Positions 8,284-15,040 of a stretch of DNA of 40,394 nucleotides are shown one piece after another. Numbering within the stretch: the first letter of the stretch is position 1; each line of letters starts with the position of its first letter. The position numbers were made by a program, and so were the translations under genes. The notes under the pieces are model-generated. The model was not told where the DNA came from and ran no database searches. It saw only the letters and a program-made list of their open reading frames with translations. Source of the DNA: an uncultured Selenomonadaceae bacterium (GTDB taxonomy: Bacteria > Bacillota > Negativicutes > Selenomonadales > Selenomonadaceae); NCBI GenBank assembly GCA_905234395.1, contig CAJOHG010000021.1, positions 21,052 to 61,445 on the forward strand, written 5' to 3'.

Positions 8284-9429
8284 TCAACCGATAAGCGACG
8301 ACGCAATAGACACGAACAACGAACCAATGCTAAAACCTTCGTCAACGTCTCTTTTGGCGACAAGCGGCACACGCGCAACGGGTTTGCCGTCATAACGGAG
8401 AACAGCCTCGCCCAAAACGTCGCCTTCGTGAATGCCTTTGCCCGCGTCAACAACTCGCGGCACGTCGTAAGTCACCTTCAAAAGTTTGGGATCTTCATTA
8501 GCCATCATCGGGAAAGTCAAATTTTCTTTGACGCCGACGTTAAGAGTAGCTCTTTTGCCGCCGCGCACGAAAACAGTTTTTTCCACTTGCTCCTTGTCAA
8601 TGCCCTTGACCATGCGCACGCGTTCAAAGCCGTAATTCAAAAGATCCGCCGCGTCAACGAAACGAGTGTTGCTGTCGGGCGAATGCATGATAATCGCGAT
8701 AAGTTCAATGTCGCCGCGTTTGGCAGACGCCGCAAGACATCCTGCCGCCGCAACAGTCCAGCCGGTTTTTATGCCCGTCGCGCCCGTGTATGTGCCCAAA
8801 AGTCGATTGGTGTTGTTCACCTCGGCGAATTTTTCTTTCGGGCTAATCCAACGAATCGAGGTGTGTTGCGTCCCGACTAGCTTGCGGAAATTTTCATTCT
8901 TCATGCCGTAAGCGGCAATGCGCGCCATATCGGAGGCAGTAGAGTAGTGATTGTCGGCGGGCAAGCCGTTGGGATTGACAAAGTGCGAATGCGTGCAACC
9001 GATCTCTTTAGCCTTGTCGTTCATCATTTTGGCGAATTGCGGAACGGAGCCGCCGACCGTTTGAGCAAGTGCAACCGCGCCGCCGTTTTCCGAAATGACC
9101 ATAAGAGCCGTCATCACATCCCACGCGCTCAAGGTGTCGTTCTCGCCCCAAGTCAAAGCAACGTCTTCAGTAAATGCAACGTCACGACTTATCCTGACAG
9201 TGTCTGTCGGTTTAAGATTTTCAAGCGCAACGATGCACGTCAACATTTTTGTCATGCTTGCCGGCGGACGTTCAGTTTCTGCATTTTTCTCGTAAAGGAT
9301 TCGCCCGGTTGATGCCTCGACGAGAATTGCCGAGTCCGCCAAAACTTTCAGTTCGCTCGCCGCTTGAACCAATGAATTCGCCGCAAAGACGACCGCGAAA
9401 ATTATCGCCGCGAAAAATTTTTTCATCAC
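8284..9429 (-). CDS. dacF: D-alanyl-D-alanine carboxypeptidase (PBP5/DacF type)
   Basis: A low-molecular-weight penicillin-binding protein that trims the terminal D-Ala of peptidoglycan stems in the periplasm. It is 381 residues, with an N-terminal signal peptide (about 1-24, FFAAIIFAVVFAANSLVQA). The serine acyl-enzyme motifs are present: SMTK (58-61), SEN (113-115, where SGN or SAN is more common) and KTG (221-223). The last ~90 residues form the PBP5-type beta C-terminal domain. The start ATG ATG follows a GGAGG-like site; the second ATG is an alternative. It lies upstream of alr. Confidence 0.93.
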   Translation of the reverse strand: MMKKFFAAIIFAVVFAANSLVQAASELKVLADSAILVEASTGRILYEKNAETERPPASMTKMLTCIVALENLKPTDTVRISRDVAFTEDVALTWGENDTLSAWDVMTALMVISENGGAVALAQTVGGSVPQFAKMMNDKAKEIGCTHSHFVNPNGLPADNHYSTASDMARIAAYGMKNENFRKLVGTQHTSIRWISPKEKFAEVNNTNRLLGTYTGATGIKTGWTVAAAGCLAASAKRGDIELIAIIMHSPDSNTRFVDAADLLNYGFERVRMVKGIDKEQVEKTVFVRGGKRATLNVGVKENLTFPMMANEDPKLLKVTYDVPRVVDAGKGIHEGDVLGEAVLRYDGKPVARVPLVAKRDVDEGFSIGSLFVSIASSLIG

Positions 9430-9447
9430 TGCCTCCTAAAACACTAA

Positions 9448-9472
9448 AGGCGGAAGTTCCACACCTCCGCCT
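9448..9472 (-). terminator. Hairpin downstream of tRNA-Pro
   Basis: A perfect stem AGGCGGA / TCCGCCT with a short T-containing tail lies between tRNA-Pro and dacF. It probably ends the tRNA transcript; the T tract is weak. Confidence 0.55.
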
Positions 9473-9487
9473 AAAAATTTTCTATGT

Positions 9488-9564
9488 TGGTCGGAACGAC
9501 GAGACTTGAACTCACGACCTCTTCCACCCCAAGGAAGCGCTCTCCCAAACTGAGCTACGTCCCG
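9488..9564 (-). tRNA. tRNA-Pro (anticodon GGG)
   Basis: A 77-nt cloverleaf with encoded CCA. The acceptor stem is CGGGACG / CGTTCCG (one G-T pair). The anticodon stem CTTCC / GGAAG encloses the loop TTGGGGT, giving anticodon GGG for CCC/CCU codons. D-arm GCTCAG and T-arm GTTCAAG are present. Confidence 0.95.
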
Positions 9565-9574
9565 AACGCCTTGC

Positions 9575-9603
9575 ACTTTAACACACCTTGAAAAATTTTG
9601 CAA
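9575..9603 (-). promoter_or_regulatory. Possible promoter for tRNA-Pro
   Basis: Minus-strand TTGCAA (9598-9603) and TAAAGT (9575-9580) are 17 bp apart, ending 10 bp before the tRNA. The -10 box is weak, and read-through from jag is an alternative. Confidence 0.4.
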
Positions 9604-9620
9604 GAACTTTTTTTATGAGC

Positions 9621-10427
9621 TTATCTCCTGCCGCGTTTGACAGGCGAAACAATGACGTAACGATAAGGCTCTTCGCCCGCGCTGTGAGTTTCGACGCGAT
9701 CATTTTCTTGCAGGACTGTATGAATAATTTTTCGCTCGTGACGATTCATCGCCTCAAGTCGAACGTCTTTGCGGGTTTTGATTGCACGTTCGGCAACACC
9801 TTTGGCGAGTTTGGTAAGCGCAACTTCGCGGCGGCGGCGATAATTCTCAACGTCAAGCGTGAAGTGAATCTTATCCTCCGATTTGCGATTGACAGCCAAA
9901 TTCAAAAGATATTGCAGTGCGTCGAGTGATTGACCGCGTCTGCCGATTAGCACGCCCAAATTTTTTCCGACCAGATTGAAAATATAACCTTCTTCCGCCG
10001 CGTCAATGACTTCGATTTCAACTTCAATGCTCATTGCCGAGAAAACGTCCTGCAGAAATTTCTTCGCCGATTCGACGGCTTTATCGCGGTCAACGGGCAC
10101 CGGTTCCGATTTTTCTTCAACGACGGGCGACGGCTCCAATATCGGCTCAAATTCCTTGACAGGCTCGGCGACTTCTTGAACAGGTTCTTCGACGGCGGGA
10201 ACTTCTTCGACTTGCCGCGCAGGTTCCGCGACTTTGACGGGCGGCGCGACTTCTTTGACTTTGGCACGAATTTTCGCGGGAGTTTCGCCGAAGAGTCCGA
10301 ATAATTTTTTCTTTGGCGTCTCCAAGACTTCGACCTCAAGATCGCTTTCTGAAACGCCGAGTTCAGCGACTGCCGCTTGAATCGCTTCGTCAATCGTCTT
10401 GCCGGTCTTTTCAATCACTTTCGCCAT
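9621..10427 (-). CDS. jag: Jag/KhpB (EloR) RNA-binding protein
   Basis: A 268-residue cytoplasmic RNA-binding protein of the KhpB/EloR family, which controls cell elongation in Gram-positives. Domains in order: Jag-N (1-52, ending KKKLFGLFGETPAKIR), a Pro/Glu/Val-rich linker of ~75 residues, a KH domain (GKNLGVLIGRRGQSLDALQ) and an R3H domain near the C-terminus (NRHERKIIHTVLQEN). The ATG follows an AGGAGG-like site and abuts yidC immediately upstream, in the conserved order rnpA-yidD-yidC-jag. The mnmE-mnmG genes that often follow jag are absent; tRNA-Pro follows instead. Confidence 0.95.
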   Translation of the reverse strand: MAKVIEKTGKTIDEAIQAAVAELGVSESDLEVEVLETPKKKLFGLFGETPAKIRAKVKEVAPPVKVAEPARQVEEVPAVEEPVQEVAEPVKEFEPILEPSPVVEEKSEPVPVDRDKAVESAKKFLQDVFSAMSIEVEIEVIDAAEEGYIFNLVGKNLGVLIGRRGQSLDALQYLLNLAVNRKSEDKIHFTLDVENYRRRREVALTKLAKGVAERAIKTRKDVRLEAMNRHERKIIHTVLQENDRVETHSAGEEPYRYVIVSPVKRGRR

Positions 10428-11105
10428 TTAAGCAACCTCCTTGTCGTCTGTCTGCCTGTTCGTCCACCACTGTTGAACGATCTGCACGACATTCATCGTC
10501 ACCCAATAGAGCACAAGCCCTGCGGGGAATTGCAAACTTATCCAGCCGATAAACAACGGCATAATTATCATCATGATTTTCATTTGCTGATTGGCTTCGC
10601 CGCTTGTGGACATCATCTTTTGCTGAAGGAAGGTCGTTGCCGCCGAAAGGAAAGGCAGAGCGTAAGTCGGGTCGGGTTCTGACAAACTGGGCAACCATGC
10701 AAATGACGGAGCCGCGCCGCCGTAGTCGAAACTGTAGAGCGTGTAATACATTCCCATCAAAATCGGCATTTGAATCAACATCGGCAAGCAGCCGGACATT
10801 GGATTTGCGCCTTCCTTTTGATAAAGCTCCATTAATTTTTTTTGCATGACTTGCGGATTGTCCTTGTACTTTTCCTGCAACTTTTTCATCTGCGGTTGAA
10901 TTCGTTGCATCGCCTTCATGGATTGAAGTTGCTTTTTCGTGAGCGGATAGACTAAAATTTTTATCAAGATTGTAAGCAGGATTATTGCCAAACCGTAGCT
11001 TGGCACGCCGACCATTTCCGTCAGCGAATAGAGCACGTTGAGCACTGTTGCCATTAAATATTCTATCGGCGCGAAGATGCCGTCAAAAATTCCGGGTTCG
11101 TCCAA
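10428..11105 (-). CDS. yidC: YidC/Oxa1/Alb3 membrane protein insertase
   Basis: Inserts and folds inner-membrane proteins, alone or with SecYEG. About 225 residues in the short Gram-positive-type form without the large periplasmic domain of proteobacterial YidC. The family motif GLAIILLTILIKILVYPLT begins the core, followed by the charged cytoplasmic loop (KKLQEKYKDNPQ), GCLPMLIQMPI and a terminal hydrophobic pair. I prefer a TTG start at 11103-11105 with AAAGGA upstream, because it yields an N-terminus like other family members. An ATG at 11148-11150 would add 15 residues encoded within the end of yidD. It lies 28 bp after yidD and just before jag. Confidence 0.92.
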   Translation of the reverse strand: MDEPGIFDGIFAPIEYLMATVLNVLYSLTEMVGVPSYGLAIILLTILIKILVYPLTKKQLQSMKAMQRIQPQMKKLQEKYKDNPQVMQKKLMELYQKEGANPMSGCLPMLIQMPILMGMYYTLYSFDYGGAAPSFAWLPSLSEPDPTYALPFLSAATTFLQQKMMSTSGEANQQMKIMMIIMPLFIGWISLQFPAGLVLYWVTMNVVQIVQQWWTNRQTDDKEVA

Positions 11106-11133
11106 AACATCACATCCTTTGATAAGCGGTTTA

Positions 11134-11343
11134 TCACGGAACGGGATCATAGCCGCCTTTGCAGAACGGATTGCAACGAAGTATTCGCCACAGAGCCATC
11201 AGCCCGCCGCGCAGCCAACCGTATTTTTTCAGAGCGTCAACAGCATAATTTGAGCACGTCGGAACGAATCGGCAACACGGCGACTTTAAAGGCGACAACC
11301 ACCGTTGATAAAATTTTATCAATGCTATTAAAAATCTCGTCAT
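11134..11343 (-). CDS. yidD: Membrane protein insertion efficiency factor YidD
   Basis: A 69-residue protein with the family's cysteine-containing core: [20 protein letters not shown] and [14 protein letters not shown]. YidD proteins are peripheral membrane factors that assist YidC. The ATG at 11341-11343 overlaps the rnpA stop in an ATGA junction, so translation is coupled. A longer in-frame start at 11370 lies inside rnpA and is less likely. Confidence 0.93.
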   Translation of the reverse strand: MTRFLIALIKFYQRWLSPLKSPCCRFVPTCSNYAVDALKKYGWLRGGLMALWRILRCNPFCKGGYDPVP

Positions 11344-11684
11344 GGCTTTAAAATTTTGGCACGCTTGCACAAATCCACGAAGGCTTTTTCAACGTCCTTG
11401 AATTTGGCGGTGACAATGGATTTTCGCCCGATGAGAATGATTCCGCAGTCGTGGCGGAGAGAATTTTTGTTGAGCCGATAAGCTTCGCGCATCAAACGAC
11501 GAACACGATTTCTGATGACTGCGCCGCCGAGTTTTTTGCCCGCCGCGAATCCGACTTTGCCGTTGTAGCGTTCGTCGTGCACGACAAGAATAACCAGCGC
11601 ATGATTTGCAAATGAACGTCCGCGATTGTGCACCGCGTTGAAGTTTTTGCCGCGAAAAATTTCAGTCTTGCTCAACGTGAACAA
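11340..11684 (-). CDS. rnpA: Ribonuclease P protein component
   Basis: Protein subunit of RNase P, which matures the 5' ends of tRNAs. With a TTG start at 11682-11684 it has 114 residues and begins [10 protein letters not shown], like many homologues. The upstream AGGCGGGTGAT is a good ribosome binding site for this TTG but abuts the alternative GTG at 11693. The signature helix [19 protein letters not shown], which contacts RNA, is intact. It lies between rpmH and yidD, with a terminator hairpin separating it from rpmH. Confidence 0.94.
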   Translation of the reverse strand: MFTLSKTEIFRGKNFNAVHNRGRSFANHALVILVVHDERYNGKVGFAAGKKLGGAVIRNRVRRLMREAYRLNKNSLRHDCGIILIGRKSIVTAKFKDVEKAFVDLCKRAKILKP

Positions 11685-11710
11685 AAAGATCACCCGCCTG
11701 CCGATAAGCG

Positions 11711-11739
11711 AAAAAAAAGGTCACTGCGATTAGTGACCT
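11711..11739 (-). terminator. Terminator or attenuator between rpmH and rnpA
   Basis: The perfect stem AGGTCACT / AGTGACCT (11718-11739) with a 6-nt loop is followed on the minus strand by eight T. It starts 9 bp past the rpmH stop and would lower rnpA expression relative to L34. Confidence 0.85.
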
Positions 11740-11747
11740 GCCGCACC

Positions 11748-11882
11748 TTAAGCTGTAAGCACTTTCCTGCCACGCTGACGGCGTCTTTTGATGACAAGTC
11801 GTCCGCCTTTGGTCTTCATGCGCTCGCGGAAACCGTGCGTTTTTTTGCGCCAATGTGTGTTTGGTTGAAAAGTTCTCTTCAA
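11748..11882 (-). CDS. rpmH: 50S ribosomal protein L34
   Basis: A 44-residue basic protein, in full agreement with the L34 family: [18 protein letters not shown] at the N-terminus and [12 protein letters not shown] at the C-terminus. The start is TTG at 11880-11882 behind AAGGAGG. It is too short for many ORF finders. In many Firmicutes it sits beside dnaA and oriC; here the upstream neighbour is a divergent binding-protein gene instead. A consensus sigma-A promoter precedes it. Confidence 0.97.
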   Translation of the reverse strand: MKRTFQPNTHWRKKTHGFRERMKTKGGRLVIKRRRQRGRKVLTA

Positions 11883-11924
11883 GCTCGGCACCTCCTTACA
11901 AAAAGTTCAACAATAACACCGCCG

Positions 11925-11953
11925 ATTATAGACGAGCGATTTTTTTGTGTCAA
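11925..11953 (-). promoter_or_regulatory. Consensus sigma-A promoter for rpmH
   Basis: Minus-strand TTGACA (11948-11953) and TATAAT (11925-11930) with exactly 17 bp between them. Both hexamers match the consensus perfectly, as expected for a ribosomal protein gene. Confidence 0.92.
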
Positions 11954-11961
11954 GCTTATTC

Positions 11962-11990
11962 TTTACAAACACATGTGCAATCGTTACAAT
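11962..11990 (+). promoter_or_regulatory. Sigma-A promoter for the binding-protein gene
   Basis: TTTACA (11962-11967), a 17-bp spacer and TACAAT (11985-11990). The spacer contains the palindrome CACATGTG, a possible operator. It is divergent from the rpmH promoter, with the -35 boxes 8 bp apart. Confidence 0.85.
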
Positions 11991-12018
11991 GGAAAAAATT
12001 TTTCATGGAGGGTTGAAG

Positions 12019-13047
12019 ATGTTCAAAAAAATTTTCACGGCGATGCTGCTCCTTCTCGTGACGATGACTTTCACGGCTTGCGGCGGCGACAAGGCGTCCG
12101 ATTCGGGCAGCGACGCGGCTAAAAAATCCGGCAACAAGCTCGTTATCTACACGTCGATGAAAGAATCTCTTATCGGCAACATTGTCGAAGGCTTCAAGAA
12201 AAAATATCCCGACATTGACGTTGATTGGCAGTCGGCGGGCGCAGGCAAGATTATGGCGAAAATTGAGGCGGAACGTCAAAGCGGTCACCTTATGGCTGAC
12301 ATAATTTGGACAAGCGAAGTTCCCGACTTTTATCAGATGAAAGACGACGACTTGCTCGAAAAATATCAGCCCGCAGGTTTTGATGAGCTGTTGAATCCTT
12401 TCGACGATTACGACGGCTCCTTCACAGCTGCACGCCTCGGAACGCTCGGCATCGTCATCAACATTAACAAAGTCCAGAATCCGCCGACAAGTTGGGAAAC
12501 GATTGCCACTGATCCGCTTTACAAAAATTCTTTCGGCATTGCTGACCCGGCACTTTCCGGCACGGCGTTGATGAGCATTGCGTTGCTTGAAAAACAATTC
12601 GGTTGGGATTATATCGTTAAACTGCACGACAACGGCGCGACCAAGAGCAAAGGTTCCGGGCGTGTTGTTGATGACACTGCCGACGGTGCGATTAATGCTT
12701 GCCTCGGCGTCGACTACATTACTGCCGGCAAAATCGACAAAGGCTCGCCGCTCAAGATGATTTATCCGAAAGAATTGCTGATGGTTCCGAGTCCCATCGC
12801 GATTTTCAAAGACGCCGATCACATGGACAGCGCGAAAAAATTTGTCGATTATCTGGTGACGCAAGAGGCTCAACAGATGATTGCCGACGCGGGAACTGTT
12901 CCCGTCCGCCGCGATGTCAACATGCCCGAACGTTACAATCTGCCTAAGCCCGAAGAGGCTCTCGCAAACGGCATCAAAGTCAGTTACGCCGAAGTCCTCG
13001 CCAACAAAGACGAGACCGTTAAAAAATTCTCCAACCTGTTCAAATAA
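12019..13047 (+). CDS. ABC transporter substrate-binding lipoprotein (Fe3+ / 2-aminoethylphosphonate type)
   Basis: A 342-residue extracytoplasmic binding protein of the AfuA/FbpA/PhnS-like class. The ATG at 12019 follows GGAGG. The signal peptide ends in the lipobox FTAC with Cys21 as the lipidated residue, then a Gly/Ser/Asp linker. The family core begins NKLVIYTSMKESLIG and includes SGNSGTAL-like and GTVPVRRDV motifs in the second lobe. The ligand cannot be fixed from sequence; iron(III) or small phosphonates are typical. No permease or ATPase gene is next to it, so it is an orphan in this window. Its last 34 bp are duplicated downstream at 13176-13209. Confidence 0.88.
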   Translation: MFKKIFTAMLLLLVTMTFTACGGDKASDSGSDAAKKSGNKLVIYTSMKESLIGNIVEGFKKKYPDIDVDWQSAGAGKIMAKIEAERQSGHLMADIIWTSEVPDFYQMKDDDLLEKYQPAGFDELLNPFDDYDGSFTAARLGTLGIVININKVQNPPTSWETIATDPLYKNSFGIADPALSGTALMSIALLEKQFGWDYIVKLHDNGATKSKGSGRVVDDTADGAINACLGVDYITAGKIDKGSPLKMIYPKELLMVPSPIAIFKDADHMDSAKKFVDYLVTQEAQQMIADAGTVPVRRDVNMPERYNLPKPEEALANGIKVSYAEVLANKDETVKKFSNLFK

Positions 13048-13068
13048 AATCATCACCGATAAAAAATT

Positions 13069-13103
13069 AACCGCCGCGAATTTCTGCGACGGTTTATTTT
13101 TTT
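13069..13103 (+). terminator. Intrinsic terminator after the binding-protein gene
   Basis: The stem AACCGCCGC / GCGACGGTT (one mismatch) is followed by TTATTTTTTT, 21 bp after the stop codon. Confidence 0.85.
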
Positions 13104-13119
13104 GCAAGTTGTCAATCGT

Positions 13120-13176
13120 TCACGTCGGCAAAATTTTCGCGAGAGTCGTCATCATGTTGGCAACGTCAATGTCGTG
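13120..13176 (-). pseudogene. Remnant of a receiver-domain C-terminus
   Basis: On the minus strand the stretch encodes IDVANMMTTLAKILPT and a stop. This closely matches the end of the hybrid kinase at 15041 (IDVDNMMETLAKILKA). The rest of the gene is gone, cut exactly where the 34-bp repeat begins. Confidence 0.75.
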
Positions 13177-13209
13177 ACCGTTAAAAAATTCTCCAACCTG
13201 TTCAAATAA
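13176..13209 (+). repeat. 34-bp duplicate of the end of the binding-protein gene
   Basis: Identical to 13014-13047, including the stop codon (encodes VKKFSNLFK). It is followed by its own terminator, as if a second paralogous gene once ended here. Confidence 0.92.
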
Positions 13210-13229
13210 GAACTTGTTCCGAATAAAAA

Positions 13230-13271
13230 AACACTTCGAGCAGTCAAAAGCTCTTAGTGGTTTTTATTTTT
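13230..13271 (+). terminator. Second intrinsic terminator, downstream of the duplicated tail
   Basis: The stem CACTTCGAGC / GCTCTTAGTG (13232-13259) is followed by TTTTTATTTTT. Confidence 0.8.
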
Positions 13272-13355
13272 ATCGTGACGTTGGTTTTACTTTGTAGTGG
13301 CTTTGAACGTCGCCGCTTGAGCCGTCATGCGCCCAAGTTTTTGATTTATGCCTCG

Positions 13356-13727
13356 CTATTCGCAGACAAAATTTTTTAACTTTGACTCGCGAAAAGTTTT
13401 GACGCCGCGTCGTTTCAAATGTTCCTCGTGAGAGAGCAAAATCAAATTTGAACTGTCAGCGTTATACTTGTCGCCGTCGCTGTGATGAATTTCGCCGTTA
13501 AAAAATTTCCAAACCGAACGCGTCAACGAAGTCGCAAAGTAATATCGTTCGGCATGTTTGCTTAGGTGATAAATTGAGCCGTCAAATTTTTTTGTGCGTG
13601 TCGTCGATAAATTCAATCGGCGGCATTTATTGATTGATTTTCCTAATGAAATTTCCCAAGGCATCTGATTCGGCGAGAGTTTCGACGGCGTCGCGCAAAA
13701 GTCTAAAAAATTTTCCTTGTCTTTCAA
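13356..13727 (-). CDS. HNH-like endonuclease protein, small
   Basis: 123 residues from a TTG at 13725-13727, with GAGGT upstream. The C-terminal half reads NGEIHHSDGDKYNADSSNL then ILLSHEEHLK, which is the typical HNH pattern: HH at the start, Asp and Asn in the middle, and a final His. Such domains cut DNA and occur in homing endonucleases, phages and defence genes. The N-terminal half is not recognised. It stands alone among decaying genes, on the same strand as the Tm-1-like pseudogene just upstream. It may be a remnant of a mobile element or a free-standing nuclease; activity is uncertain. Confidence 0.65.
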   Translation of the reverse strand: MKDKENFLDFCATPSKLSPNQMPWEISLGKSINKCRRLNLSTTRTKKFDGSIYHLSKHAERYYFATSLTRSVWKFFNGEIHHSDGDKYNADSSNLILLSHEEHLKRRGVKTFRESKLKNFVCE

Positions 13728-13733
13728 CAGACC

Positions 13734-14241
13734 TCACTCTTTTATTTTCTTCGCAATGCCGTTGAAAGGTTGCCTGTCCTCGTCAATCATCGAGACGCCT
13801 TTTTTCGGCAATTTGTTTGCACTCATCAACGAAAGTCCGCATGAGTGTAACGGTTGGATTGTGTTTGTAAAAGTTGCGTCCGGAAAATTTTTCGGGCACG
13901 GTGTCAATCGATCCGAAGTTGACCATATCACATGCGCCGACAATTTCATCAGCCAATTCAGTCGTCAAATCGAACGCGCTCGCGAAAAATCCCGCGTTAA
14001 TCAGGACGTCCATAGTCTTGCCGCCGGTGCCGCGAAATTATCCCGTCGAATTTTCCTTGCGCTGAACAATCGCCTTGATGTCCTGCCCGACTGCAACGGC
14101 AATTTCGTCGTTGTTCACGTCAACGTAAAATACCGACTCAAAAACGTCCGTGTGAATCATGAACGCTCCAACTCCGAGTTCTTCAAGCAAACCTTTGACG
14201 TAAGCAAACTCTCTGCCTTTTGTGTCGAAAATTTTCAGCAT
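13734..14241 (-). pseudogene. Decayed Tm-1-like UPF0261 ATP-binding protein
   Basis: The N-terminal piece (14241 to 14038) begins MLKIFDTKGREFAYVKGLLE, the hallmark opening of UPF0261. A stop and frame change follow, then [18 protein letters not shown] and [12 protein letters not shown] from the C-terminal domain, directly joined to [18 protein letters not shown] and NPTVTLMRT. Intact proteins have about 400 residues; roughly 150 between the first and second blocks and about 30 inside the C-terminal domain are missing, and the end is in another frame. It is therefore a pseudogene with deletions and frameshifts. In intact genomes this family pairs with a PEP-hydrolase-like TIM-barrel gene, and remains of exactly that gene lie upstream. 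Confidence 0.85.
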
Positions 14242-14294
14242 GTGTTTATGAATTGACTTGCAAAAAAAATTTGTGCTTAAGTTGGATTGCCGAC

Positions 14295-14380
14295 TCAAAC
14301 ACAATTTTTTTTGATAATCGCTCGGAGAGACGCCGATAAATTTCTTGAACATCTTGGGGAATTGCGCCGGAAATTTTTCG
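14295..14380 (-). pseudogene. Remnant of an AraC-family regulator C-terminus
   Basis: The minus strand encodes FPKMFKKFIGVSPSDYQKK, the last recognition helix region of AraC/XylS regulators (FSRVFKKxxGxSPxxYRK). Nothing upstream in frame continues the HTH domain, so only the tail survives, squeezed between the two pseudogenes. Confidence 0.7.
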
Positions 14381-14413
14381 CGGCGAATCGGAAATTTTCT
14401 CCGACGTTTCGCA

Positions 14414-15027
14414 ACCGTGCTTGAAAGTTTTAACCGTGTCGAAAACCGCCCGTTCAATCGGAATTCTGTCAAAAGTCGAGCCGCCGATAAATCATTCGCA
14501 AAACTTCGGGCTTGAACTTTTTGCACACGTCGAAAATTTTCTTGACGGACTTTTGAGCGTCGTCGATTGAAATATATTTCTTCGCACCGAGAAAGTCGCC
14601 GCGTTTCAAGCCGAGATGAACGCAGATAATATCGGCACCTGCCGCAAGCATTTGCAAAGTTTCTTCCTCGTTCGTGACAAAAGCAACGGTGAACAGGTCA
14701 AAATGGAGCCTCGCGAAATTTGCCGTCAATCAAAGCAACGGTCGGAAAATTAACGACGCCCGAAAATCCCGCCGCATGAATTTTTTCAAGTAGTCGTAGA
14801 GTTGAATGGTCGGATCAATCGCCATAAATCCAAAGAGCAACGGAACATCGCGGACAATCGGAAAAATTTCGTGCTTGCCCAAATCCATGACTTAAGACCA
14901 ACAAAATATCCGCACCGCCGAGCGCAGAAAGTTTTGCCGTCAAGCCGGAGCCGACTGCCGCGCCGATTATGTGCCCGATACGGTTTATCTGCTCGTGAAA
15001 GTGTCGAATAATTTTTTCTCTGTCCAT
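14414..15027 (-). pseudogene. Decayed PEP-hydrolase / TIM-barrel signal protein family gene
   Basis: Three frames must be combined to follow the family. The N-terminus, from the ATG at 15025-15027, reads IIGAAVGSGLTAKLSALGG. The middle (about 14700-14780) reads AAGFSGVVNFPTVALIDGK. Then follow FDLFTVAFVTNEEE, AAGADIICVHLGL and GAKKYISIDDA, and finally IERAVFDTVKTFK near 14420. The order matches the PEP_hydrolase family (about 275 residues), with at least two frameshifts and missing segments after the N-terminus and near the end. In plants this domain is fused to UPF0261 in the Tm-1 resistance protein; in bacteria the two genes are neighbours, as here. Confidence 0.82.
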
Positions 15028-15040
15028 AAGCGAACACGTC

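Larger units (their letters stand above)
13048..13355. other. Gene-remnant spacer (308 bp, no intact gene)
   Basis: It holds, in order: a terminator, a remnant of a response-regulator C-terminus on the minus strand, a 34-bp copy of the end of the preceding gene, and a second terminator. The rest (13272-13355) has nothing recognisable. It looks like the scar of a deletion between repeated genes. Confidence 0.7.

Noticed and set aside
7618..8880. 420-codon plus-strand frame antisense to alr and dacF
   Set aside because: Shadow of two real genes with complete motifs on the minus strand.
11883..12018. Origin of replication next to rpmH
   Set aside because: No DnaA boxes (TTATCCACA or close forms) were seen, and dnaA/dnaN are absent.
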